Part shown: positions 6,839-12,470 of the stretch, in pieces
Layout: each line of letters opens with the position of its first letter
Numbering within the stretch: the stretch's first letter is position 1
Assembly: GCA_002491565.1 (NCBI GenBank)
Contig: DKWE01000093.1
Coordinates: 1-12,470 of the forward strand
Direction of reading: 5' to 3'
Origin: Lachnospiraceae bacterium UBA7160
Lineage (GTDB): Bacteria > Bacillota > Clostridia > Lachnospirales > Lachnospiraceae
Length of the DNA: 12,470 nt
Made by a program: the position numbers and the translations under genes
The notes under the pieces: model-generated
The model's input: only the letters and a program-made list of their open reading frames with translations
Databases searched by the model: none
What the model was told of the DNA's origin: nothing

Positions 6839-6917
6839 CGCATCATCCAGCTCCTAATGCCCCGGGGAACGACCTATAGGAAGAACCGCCCCAGGGTATC
6901 TGTGAGTGGATGATGCG
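6839..6917 (-). promoter_or_regulatory. Structured leader element with 11-bp terminal stem
   Basis: The minus-strand RNA starts and ends with a perfect 11-bp inverted repeat (CGCATCATCCA at 6917-6907 and TGGATGATGCG at 6849-6839). Inside, CTC/GAG can extend the stem, and an 8-bp helix forms between CCCTGGGG (6896-6889) and CCCCGGGG (6867-6860), with one wobble pair. The remaining apex contains the dyad CCTATAGG. The last stem base is shared with the GGAGG ribosome site of the mini-ORF, so folding could affect translation. No U-run follows, so it is not a terminator. I do not recognise it as a known riboswitch class. Confidence 0.5.
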
Positions 6918-6956
6918 TCCGGACATCGTTTACTGAATGACACCGCTTCTTCTGCT

Positions 6957-7457
6957 CTATCTTCCGCAGCAGTACTTATACTTCTTTCCGCTTCCGCACG
7001 GACATGGATCGTTCCGGCCGATTTTCTTGCCCTTGACGATCGTATTCATCCGCTTCGCTTCCAGATACAGTGCGCGCTTCTTCTCCGGATCAAAGATCTG
7101 ATTCCAGGCCGGAAGCTCAAACAGCCAGTCTGCCTTTGCGTCAACCATATTTTTGTAAAGCATCTCATTGTCAAAATCAAGGCTCACAACGGTATCCTCC
7201 GTCATCTCCTCGATCGGGTTCGGCTTCTTCAGGCTGTCATTGATGCCATCCAGAAAGCCTGTCATTGTCTGTACGCTGATCCCGTACTTCTCTGCCAGCT
7301 CCTTTACCGTGCCGCTGACTGCTTCCTCCGGATTTGCAAGCAGCTGCTCATAAATCCCTTTTTCTACTGTAAAATACTCCGACCAGAATTTCTGGAGCTG
7401 CTTCTTGTCCGCTTCCTGCGAGTACGCGACATCCCGCCAATCCTGTAATAATCCCAT
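6957..7457 (-). CDS. SEC-C motif protein
   Basis: A 166-residue, probably cytoplasmic protein, mostly helical and acidic in its N-terminal part. It ends in a SEC-C zinc-binding motif: GRNDPCPCGSGKKYKYCC (147-164), with ligands C152, C154, C163 and C164 in the CxC-x8-CC pattern. In SecA the same motif binds zinc and contacts SecB and ribosomes; in small stand-alone proteins like this one the role is unknown. VKELAEKYGISVQTMTGFLD (51-70) looks like a helix-turn-helix-type segment, but that is only a guess. The ATG at 7457 (MGLLQDW) is preferred over 7469 because the AAAGG site would touch the earlier ATG. It has its own promoter about 60 bases upstream and the DUF218 gene downstream. Confidence 0.85.
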   Translation of the reverse strand: MGLLQDWRDVAYSQEADKKQLQKFWSEYFTVEKGIYEQLLANPEEAVSGTVKELAEKYGISVQTMTGFLDGINDSLKKPNPIEEMTEDTVVSLDFDNEMLYKNMVDAKADWLFELPAWNQIFDPEKKRALYLEAKRMNTIVKGKKIGRNDPCPCGSGKKYKYCCGR

Positions 7458-7514
7458 GATACCTACCATCCTTTGTTTCAGAAATTAATTTTGTCCTTTT
7501 CAGACGCGTCACCT

Positions 7515-7543
7515 ATTATATAACACTTTTGGAGCGGTGGCAA
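7515..7543 (-). promoter_or_regulatory. Near-consensus promoter of the SEC-C gene
   Basis: On the minus strand, -35 TTGCCA (7543-7538; five of six consensus bases), a 17-base spacer, then -10 TATAAT (7520-7515; perfect). Transcription would begin near 7508, about 50 bases before the chosen ATG. This is the strongest housekeeping-type promoter in the window. Confidence 0.82.
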
Positions 7544-7615
7544 GACAGATAGAAAAAAATATCCAAAACCTGCCCGGTACAAAAGCAGCACAGAGGCAGC
7601 TGTGGTTAAATCAAG

Positions 7616-7655
7616 AATACCCCATCCACCGCATTATGACAGTGAACAGGGTATT
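7616..7655 (-). repeat. 16-bp stem-loop, minus-strand RNA
   Basis: AATACCCTGTTCACTG pairs with CGGTGGATGGGGTATT over 16 continuous positions, several of them G-U wobbles, around an 8-base loop (TCATAATG). The same arms in plus-strand RNA would give C-A mismatches, so the structure points to a minus-strand transcript. The bases after it (CTTGATTT) are only weakly U-rich, so a terminator role is doubtful. Confidence 0.6.
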
Positions 7656-7700
7656 ATTAAAGGGGAGGATAAGTATATTTTTTATCTTCTGTAGGGAGGA

Positions 7701-7720
7701 GCGCCCGCCGCAGCGGGCGC
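7701..7720. repeat. All-GC 8-bp hairpin
   Basis: GCGCCCGC and GCGGGCGC form a perfect 8-bp all-GC stem with a 4-base loop (CGCA on plus, TGCG on minus). It would be very stable in RNA from either strand. No U-run follows on either side. Confidence 0.65.
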
Positions 7721-7734
7721 CTGCGCATTCAACC

Positions 7735-7751
7735 GCCAGAGGGGGTCTGGC
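7735..7751. repeat. 6-bp hairpin with homopolymer loop
   Basis: GCCAGA and TCTGGC form a perfect 6-bp stem around a GGGGG loop (CCCCC on the minus strand). An outer pair of arms, GCGCA (7723-7727) and TGCGC (7761-7765), could enclose it. Confidence 0.5.
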
Positions 7752-7877
7752 AGCCTGTTCTGCGCTGATCCCGCCAAACCAGCTGCCGCATCGCCAACGG
7801 CTTTTGTTTTGTGGGACTACTCGTAGTATGGCCCATATTCCCGAGAGTATTCATGCATCCGGAAATTTTTTTATTAC

Positions 7878-9071
7878 TTAAAATCCATCCGGCACATACT
7901 GGAACAGCGGGAGCGGGAACCATCCCTGCGGGATACGGTTCCAATCCTGTTCAGAAAGTCCTGCATGCCCTCCCGCCCAGGCAGTCATAGACAGGAACAG
8001 CTCCTGCGCCTGTGCGCGGGACAACTGCAGCGCGTCCGGTTCTGCCTGTCTCTCCACCGTGACGATCCCATCCATCACTGTGACCGTTACCGGCTGCCCC
8101 TCGATCACTGCCGAAAGATTTCCGTCCCGGATGCCGATTGTCTGCGCCTTCAATGACAAAAATGCCGCAAGGAAATTTGCAAAATTGCAAATCCGGTACA
8201 GAGAGCCGCACGGCTTTATCATGCTCTCCTCCGCGAACGAAGAAAGGACACGAACCAGACCCAGGTCAAACGCCGGCACCTGAACCGTAAGCTCCGAAAG
8301 CTTCTGTTCCCGCATGAACGCCGCAATCACACTGCCTGCATCATCTGCGTCAGCCAGCACGAGCTCCGTGATGCGATTGGGACCATGCAAAACGAGATAA
8401 CCGGACAGTACCTGATCCACCCGCACAGCCAGCGCCTTTCCTCCGTAGGTCTGCAGAATTGCCTCGATTTTTTCCGGCTTCCGCTCCGTATAGCAAGGCT
8501 TTGCCTCATTCATCCGGACCGCAAAATCAACGGCTTCCCCGCGGCATTCCGGCGCAAACAGCGGAGCAAATGTAATTTGCTGTCCTGCTGCTCCTTGCTG
8601 CCTTCCGGATCTGTCTCCGAACACATGACGGATATTCGCCTCATCCACCCCGAACTGAACCCGTACTCCTCCCGGGGCGAATCCAAAATATCCGTAGCGC
8701 TGCCTCTGTCCATCCAGCACCAGGTAGTCAACGTCGCTCTCCAGCTCCCGAATCCAGTCGCCGAGCAGCCGTTTCATATGCCCCTCTCCCCGTGCCTTCG
8801 GATGTACAGACACCGTGCCGACGTAGCCCACCCGCAGTTTTTGTCCTGCTGCCACGACTGTTTGCGGCAGCACAGCGATCAGGCCCCGGATTTTTCCATC
8901 TTCTCCTGCGGCAATCCGGTGGATCCCTGCCATATCCGGCCCTGCCTGATATACCTTCGGCAGAATCTTCTCAAAATCTGTCGGACCGCTTGCAAAGCTA
9001 AATACAAAATCTGCCATTTCAATACAGGCTTCCCACTCATCCGCTCTTGCTTTCCGGTACTGAACTTCCAT
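7878..9071 (-). CDS. GNAT family N-acetyltransferase, Eis-like
   Basis: A 397-residue protein with an N-terminal GNAT domain. The acetyl-CoA pyrophosphate-binding motif is visible in VSVHPKARGEGHMKRLL (87-103; core R-G-E-G-H), preceded by the conserved beta strand GYVGTVSV. YLVLDGQRQRYGYFGF (116-131) matches the fourth and fifth GNAT strands. The length and the extra C-terminal part, with a likely sterol-carrier-like domain (about 295-395), fit the Eis-like group of two GNAT-like domains plus one such domain. Eis proteins acetylate amines, including aminoglycosides in mycobacteria; the acceptor here is unknown. A short Gln/Gly-rich stretch (GRQQGAAGQQ, near 155-165) looks like a flexible linker. 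The ATG at 9071 has AGGAGGG five bases upstream. It is transcribed divergently from the MATE gene. Confidence 0.88.
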   Translation of the reverse strand: MEVQYRKARADEWEACIEMADFVFSFASGPTDFEKILPKVYQAGPDMAGIHRIAAGEDGKIRGLIAVLPQTVVAAGQKLRVGYVGTVSVHPKARGEGHMKRLLGDWIRELESDVDYLVLDGQRQRYGYFGFAPGGVRVQFGVDEANIRHVFGDRSGRQQGAAGQQITFAPLFAPECRGEAVDFAVRMNEAKPCYTERKPEKIEAILQTYGGKALAVRVDQVLSGYLVLHGPNRITELVLADADDAGSVIAAFMREQKLSELTVQVPAFDLGLVRVLSSFAEESMIKPCGSLYRICNFANFLAAFLSLKAQTIGIRDGNLSAVIEGQPVTVTVMDGIVTVERQAEPDALQLSRAQAQELFLSMTAWAGGHAGLSEQDWNRIPQGWFPLPLFQYVPDGF

Positions 9072-9130
9072 ACTTGCCCTCCTGTTTTTTGATTATTTTC
9101 ATTTTGATATAACGGCATCTCTACTATGAT

Positions 9131-9157
9131 TTTATATGCCATTCCGCCAAAATGCAA
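9131..9157 (-). promoter_or_regulatory. Possible promoter of the acetyltransferase gene
   Basis: On the minus strand, TTGCAT (9157-9152) and TATAAA (9136-9131) are 15 bases apart, which is shorter than ideal. The start would lie near 9124, giving a leader of about 50 bases. The -35 box is the mirror image of the one used by the divergent MATE promoter. Confidence 0.4.
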
Positions 9158-9202
9158 GGGAAAGCGCCGAAATTGATTTTCGGACATTTCAAGCTTGCAT
9201 TT
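9150..9202. promoter_or_regulatory. Nested dyad between divergent promoters, possible operator
   Basis: An inner inverted repeat, CCGAAA-N5-TTTCGG (9167-9183), and an outer one, AAATGCAAG (9150-9158) with CTTGCATTT (9194-9202), share nearly the same centre near 9175-9176. The outer arms contain the -35 boxes of both divergent promoters. A dimeric regulator bound at the centre could control both genes at once. Confidence 0.5.
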
Positions 9203-9222
9203 GCAGATACTTATGCTAGAAT
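9195..9222 (+). promoter_or_regulatory. Promoter of the MATE gene with extended -10
   Basis: TTGCAT (9195-9200), a 16-base spacer and TAGAAT (9217-9222), with TG one base before the -10 (TGCTAGAAT), i.e. an extended -10 element that compensates for the weak -35. Transcription would start near 9229, about 45 bases before the chosen ATG. Confidence 0.6.
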
Positions 9223-9273
9223 GTAAAGAACACGCTTTTGTCCTGCACATTTTTACAACGAAGAGGAACCTTT

Positions 9274-10674
9274 ATGAAAAAAAGTACTTTTAACTGGAAG
9301 CAGTTTCTCCGCAGCATCGCCATCATTGCTGTGCCGGTTGCTCTGCAGAACCTGCTGACCACAACAGGCAGCATGGTCGATACCATGATGCTCGCCTCCC
9401 TCGGCGAGAAAACAGTCGGGGCAGTCGGACTCTGCGCACAGTTTTCCAGCCTGATGTTTTCCGGCTACTGGGGCTTCGTCGGCGGAGGAATGCTGTTTTT
9501 CTCACAGTACTGGGGAGCCGGGGATCACGACGGGATCCGGCGCTCCTATGGCATTACGCTTTCCTTCATGATGACAGTCGCCGTGATTTTTGCATCGCTG
9601 GCTCTGTTCGCTCCATCCTTTGTCATGAATATTTATACGGATAAGCCGGAAATCCAGCGGATCGGCATCACCTACCTGCGGATTGTCGGCTTCGCCTATC
9701 CCCTGCAGATTCTTGCCATGGCTATGAGTGCGCTGCTTCGCTCCATCGAGCAGGTCCGGATCCCGCTCTACGGCGGCATCGCCTCTGTCGCCGCCAACTG
9801 CTTTTTCAATTATCTTCTGATTTTTGGAAAATGCGGTCTGCCCCGCATGGGTGCGGCAGGCGCAGCACTCGGCACTGTACTTGCAGGCGTAGTCAATCTG
9901 CTGATTCTGCTTGTCTTCATCCTGAAAAAGCGGATTCCCTACATTCTCGAAATATCTCAGCATTTCCGCTGGGACCGCACGTTTATCCGCAAATACCTGC
10001 AAAAATGCTTTCCGATTCTCTGCAATGAGGTCATGATTGGCGTTGGCAATATGATGATCAATATCGTGCTTGGACATCAAAGCGAGCAGGCGATTGCGGC
10101 GGTGGCTGTATTCCGGACGCTTGAGGGTCTGGTGATCGCATTTTTCAGCGGATTTTCCAATGCTGCGACCGTCCTTGTCGGCAAGGAGGTCGGAGCCGGC
10201 AATCACGAAACTGCCTACCAGCGCGCGTGGCGTCTCGTCTACCTCTGCAGCGCTCTGATCGGCACCGCCTGCCTCTGCGTCATCGCCATACACGATCCGC
10301 TGCTCCATGCGATGGGGCTTTCCGGACAGTCTTACCGCATCGGCACCGGCATGCTTTTGATTTACAGCATTGCTGCTCTGATCCGCATGGGCAACTGGAC
10401 CCAGAATGACACCTACCGCTCTGCCGGGGATGCGTCATTTGGCTCCATCCTCGAGATTACCTTCATGTTTTTGATGGTACTCCCCTGCGTCTACGCAGCG
10501 AATTATCTGTTTCACCTGCCTTTCCTCGCCGTATTCGCGCTGTGCTATGTCGATGAGCCCGTGCGCTATATCCTGATGCAGCGCCATATGTACTCTGCAA
10601 AGTGGATCAAGCCCGTATCCGATGCCGGCCTTGCAACGATCACAGACTTCCGGAAAAAGCATGGAATACGGTAG
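9274..10674 (+). CDS. MATE family efflux transporter
   Basis: A 466-residue membrane protein with about twelve hydrophobic segments, the usual size for the multidrug and toxic compound extrusion family. Such proteins export drugs or metabolites using a sodium or proton gradient. MATE signatures are PVALQNLLTTTGSMVDTMML (near residues 20-40), GGGMLFFSQYWGAGD, the junction-like FNYLLIFGKCGLPRMGAAGA followed by ALGTVLA, and in the second half GNMMINIVLG and ATVLVGKEVGAG, which repeats the first-half pattern. The start is the ATG at 9274 (MKKSTFNW) behind GAGGA. An in-frame codon at 9238 falls near the promoter and lacks a ribosome site. The substrate is unknown. The divergent Eis-like acetyltransferase raises the possibility of a shared detoxification response, which is inference. 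Confidence 0.94.
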   Translation: MKKSTFNWKQFLRSIAIIAVPVALQNLLTTTGSMVDTMMLASLGEKTVGAVGLCAQFSSLMFSGYWGFVGGGMLFFSQYWGAGDHDGIRRSYGITLSFMMTVAVIFASLALFAPSFVMNIYTDKPEIQRIGITYLRIVGFAYPLQILAMAMSALLRSIEQVRIPLYGGIASVAANCFFNYLLIFGKCGLPRMGAAGAALGTVLAGVVNLLILLVFILKKRIPYILEISQHFRWDRTFIRKYLQKCFPILCNEVMIGVGNMMINIVLGHQSEQAIAAVAVFRTLEGLVIAFFSGFSNAATVLVGKEVGAGNHETAYQRAWRLVYLCSALIGTACLCVIAIHDPLLHAMGLSGQSYRIGTGMLLIYSIAALIRMGNWTQNDTYRSAGDASFGSILEITFMFLMVLPCVYAANYLFHLPFLAVFALCYVDEPVRYILMQRHMYSAKWIKPVSDAGLATITDFRKKHGIR

Positions 10675-10722
10675 CAGACACAGGACCGGCTGCGTACCTG
10701 CGGTATGGAAGGATTCTCAACA

Positions 10723-10746
10723 GGGAACAATACGGCTATTGTTCTC
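10723..10746 (+). repeat. Intergenic hairpin between MATE and M32 genes
   Basis: GAACAAT (10725-10731) and ATTGTTC (10738-10744) pair perfectly around a 6-base loop; a G-T wobble and a G-C pair extend the stem to 9 bp. No U-run follows, so it is not a standard terminator. It could be an operator for the carboxypeptidase gene or an mRNA processing site. I found no clear promoter in the 128-base gap. Confidence 0.45.
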
Positions 10747-10802
10747 GCAGAATGCACAAAGATCCTGATGAAAACTGTTTTAAATCAAAGGAGGTTTTTA
10801 CT

Positions 10803-12308
10803 ATGAGTCAGACATTTGACCGCTTCCAAACACTTTACGAACGGCTGAACCAGCTCTCCCGCATCGGAATACTGGTCAGCTGGGACATGTACACCGCCAC
10901 GCCAAAGAAGGGCTTCGATGACATGGCAAAGGCAATGACCTTCCTCTCAACAGAAGCGTTTGCCCTCGCCACCTCAGATGAATTCTATGATCTCGTTCTG
11001 GCATTGAATGAGCCGGAGGAGTACCGCCAGCTCAATGAGGCAATGCAGTATTCCGTCCGCTATCTCAAGCGTGATCTGGAAAAGAGGCGCCGGATTCCAA
11101 AAGACTTCTATGAGGATTTTGTCAACACACAGAATGATGCCATGCGCGCCTGGGAGGATGCAAAACGCGCCTCTGATTTTTCCATTTTCGCGCCGCATCT
11201 GGAAAAAATCATCGACATGATTGCAAAAAACTGTGCTTATATTGACCCGAATAAGGATCCTTACGAGGTGCTTCTTGACCAGTTCGAGGAGGGGATGGAC
11301 TCTGCTACGATCGACCGCATCTTCGAAGAATTAAAAGAAGGACTTCTTCCGCTGCTCGATCAGATTCTGAAGGCACAGCAGCCGGAGTCCGCGATCCACG
11401 GCTCCTATGACCCGGATGCGCAGAAAAAGGTCCAGAAGCTGCTGCTGGAGTACATCGGCTTCTCCTTCGACGCAGGAACCACCGCGCAGAGCGAGCATCC
11501 ATTTACCACCGGCCTGTCCTGCAACGATGTCCGCATCACCAATCATTTTTATGAAGACGCACCGCTTTCTGCGATGTTCTCTGCCATTCACGAGGGCGGG
11601 CACGGCATTTTCGAGCAGAATGTCAATCCCGCTTTCCACAACACAGAAGCCGCCAGCTGCCGCTACATGGGCGTTCACGAAAGCCAGTCCCGGTTCTTTG
11701 AGAACATCCTCGGACGGAACCGGAATTTCTGGATCCCGATTTATCCGAAGATCCAGGAGTTGCTGCCGGGTCTGAAAACTGTGTCGCTTGACCAGTTTTA
11801 CCGCGAGATCAACCATGTGCAGAACAGCCTGATCCGCACAGAAGCGGACGAAGTAACGTACTGCCTGCATATCATTCTGCGCTATGAAATCGAGCAGGCA
11901 ATTTTCCGCGATCATGTACCGGTAGAGGAATTGCCAAAGCTCTGGAACCAGAAAATGAAGGAATACCTGAAAATCACTCCTCCCGACGACGCGAGTGGAA
12001 TCCTGCAGGATGTACACTGGTCCAATGGCCAGTTCGGCTATTTCCCGTCCTACCTGCTCGGCAGTATCTACGACGGCATGTTCCTGGAAGAGCTGGAAAA
12101 GGAGCTCGGCCCGGTCGATCAGATTCTCGCCGATGGAAAGATTCAGACAATCACGAAATGGCTCAATGATAAGATCCACCAGTATGGCAGCACGCGCCTG
12201 CCCAAAGATGTCATCCGGCAGGTCTGCGACCGCGAACTGAGCGCAAAGCCGCTGCTTGACTATTACCGGAAGAAATATACGGAGCTGTACCAGCTGAAGG
12301 AGAGCTGA
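10803..12308 (+). CDS. M32 family metallocarboxypeptidase
   Basis: A 501-residue cytoplasmic zinc-dependent carboxypeptidase of the thermostable carboxypeptidase Taq group, which removes C-terminal amino acids from peptides. The zinc site is complete: HEGGH (263-267) gives H263 and H267 plus the catalytic E264, and HESQS (292-296) gives the third ligand E293. Other family hallmarks are EHPF (H232-F234), EADEVTYCLHIILRYEIE in the C-terminal third and DVHWSNGQFGYFPSYLLG. The length is standard, with no signal peptide. The ATG at 10803 follows AAAGGAGG at about 8 bases; in-frame codons upstream to 10602 overlap the MATE gene. It may work downstream of peptide uptake, but it is not in the same operon as the ABC importer, so any link is speculative. 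Confidence 0.95.
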   Translation: MSQTFDRFQTLYERLNQLSRIGILVSWDMYTATPKKGFDDMAKAMTFLSTEAFALATSDEFYDLVLALNEPEEYRQLNEAMQYSVRYLKRDLEKRRRIPKDFYEDFVNTQNDAMRAWEDAKRASDFSIFAPHLEKIIDMIAKNCAYIDPNKDPYEVLLDQFEEGMDSATIDRIFEELKEGLLPLLDQILKAQQPESAIHGSYDPDAQKKVQKLLLEYIGFSFDAGTTAQSEHPFTTGLSCNDVRITNHFYEDAPLSAMFSAIHEGGHGIFEQNVNPAFHNTEAASCRYMGVHESQSRFFENILGRNRNFWIPIYPKIQELLPGLKTVSLDQFYREINHVQNSLIRTEADEVTYCLHIILRYEIEQAIFRDHVPVEELPKLWNQKMKEYLKITPPDDASGILQDVHWSNGQFGYFPSYLLGSIYDGMFLEELEKELGPVDQILADGKIQTITKWLNDKIHQYGSTRLPKDVIRQVCDRELSAKPLLDYYRKKYTELYQLKES

Positions 12309-12310
12309 CC

Positions 12311-12348
12311 ATTCCTGGAAACACATCTGTAATTTTCCGGAAGAATGA
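12311..12348 (+). terminator. Possible terminator hairpin after the M32 gene
   Basis: Starting two bases after the stop codon, CATTC plus CTGGAAA (12311-12322) can pair with TTTCCGG plus GAATG (12335-12348), giving 12 bp with one wobble and a 2-base bulge around a 12-base loop. The following ATTCTCTCCCCTGTTCTT is pyrimidine-rich but not a clean U-run, so termination strength is uncertain. Confidence 0.4.
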
Positions 12349-12470
12349 TTCTCTCCCCTGTTCTTATGTTACAGCTATCCATGATCCAGACAGAGGGTGT
12401 TGCAAAATACGCCAAGGCTACAAACTCTGGTAGTTTAACCGAGTGGTTATATACCATAGAATGTAGATTC

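Larger units (their letters stand above)
7544..7877. other. Gene-free, hairpin-rich intergenic region
   Basis: About 330 bases between the SEC-C promoter and the stop codon of the acetyltransferase. A plus-strand reading frame crosses it, but it lacks a proper ribosome site and any recognisable domain. The region instead holds at least three strong inverted repeats (7616-7655, 7701-7720, 7735-7751) and a weaker dyad, ACTAC-TC-GTAGT (7816-7827). No hairpin is followed by a convincing U-run in either direction. It may be the 3' UTR of the acetyltransferase mRNA, a structured small RNA, or a decayed repeat. Confidence 0.5.

Noticed and set aside
7786..7810. Plus-strand GCCG/CGGC stem followed by TTTTGTTTT as a terminator
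   Set aside because: The stem has only 4 bp with a 9-base loop, and there is no plus-strand gene for it to terminate.
7537..7881. 114-codon plus-strand frame through the hairpin-rich gap
   Set aside because: It starts with GTG inside the SEC-C promoter, has its GGAG only two bases away, shows no domain and crosses several hairpins.
9502..10308. 268-codon open frame on the minus strand
   Set aside because: Antisense to the MATE gene; composition is highly charged and resembles a mirror of a membrane-protein gene, with no ribosome site.
11331..12326. 331-codon open frame on the minus strand
   Set aside because: Antisense to the M32 carboxypeptidase, whose zinc site and motifs are intact; no ribosome site or recognisable domain.
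12263..12457. 64-codon minus-strand frame at the right edge
   Set aside because: It overlaps the end of the carboxypeptidase gene in antisense, covers the putative terminator hairpin and shows no recognisable family.

Overview
The window looks like chromosomal DNA from a Gram-positive, moderately GC-rich member of the Clostridia, plausibly Lachnospiraceae. This is inferred from the strong AGGAGG-type ribosome binding sites, a lysine riboswitch with an intrinsic terminator, a SEC-C protein and an M32 carboxypeptidase. I cannot name the genus from sequence alone.

Left part (42-5919, minus strand): one operon for a five-part oligopeptide/dipeptide-family ABC importer. In transcription order it runs promoter (5891-5919), lysine riboswitch aptamer (5708-5882), intrinsic terminator (5641-5675), substrate-binding protein, an intercistronic hairpin, two permeases (OppB/DppB and OppC/DppC types), then two ATPases (OppD/DppD and OppF/DppF types). 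The last four genes are separated by a few bases or overlap. The riboswitch implies that the importer is made when intracellular lysine is low, so its cargo is probably lysine, lysine-containing peptides, or a lysine precursor such as diaminopimelate or murein peptides. This is the most interesting system in the window.

Middle (5948-7877, minus strand): a 22-bp perfect palindrome upstream of the riboswitch promoter; a membrane-anchored DUF218 (YdcF/SanA/ElyC-like) protein; a structured leader with a six-codon mini-ORF in front of it; a small SEC-C zinc-motif protein with its own near-consensus promoter; and a hairpin-rich gap without genes.

Right part (7878-12470): a GNAT (Eis-like) acetyltransferase on the minus strand, divergent from a MATE-family efflux protein on the plus strand. 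Their shared promoter region has nested dyad symmetry. Downstream of the MATE gene is a complete M32 metallocarboxypeptidase, followed by a possible terminator and an AT-rich tail whose nature is unclear. I see no rRNA, tRNA, CRISPR array or complete mobile element.
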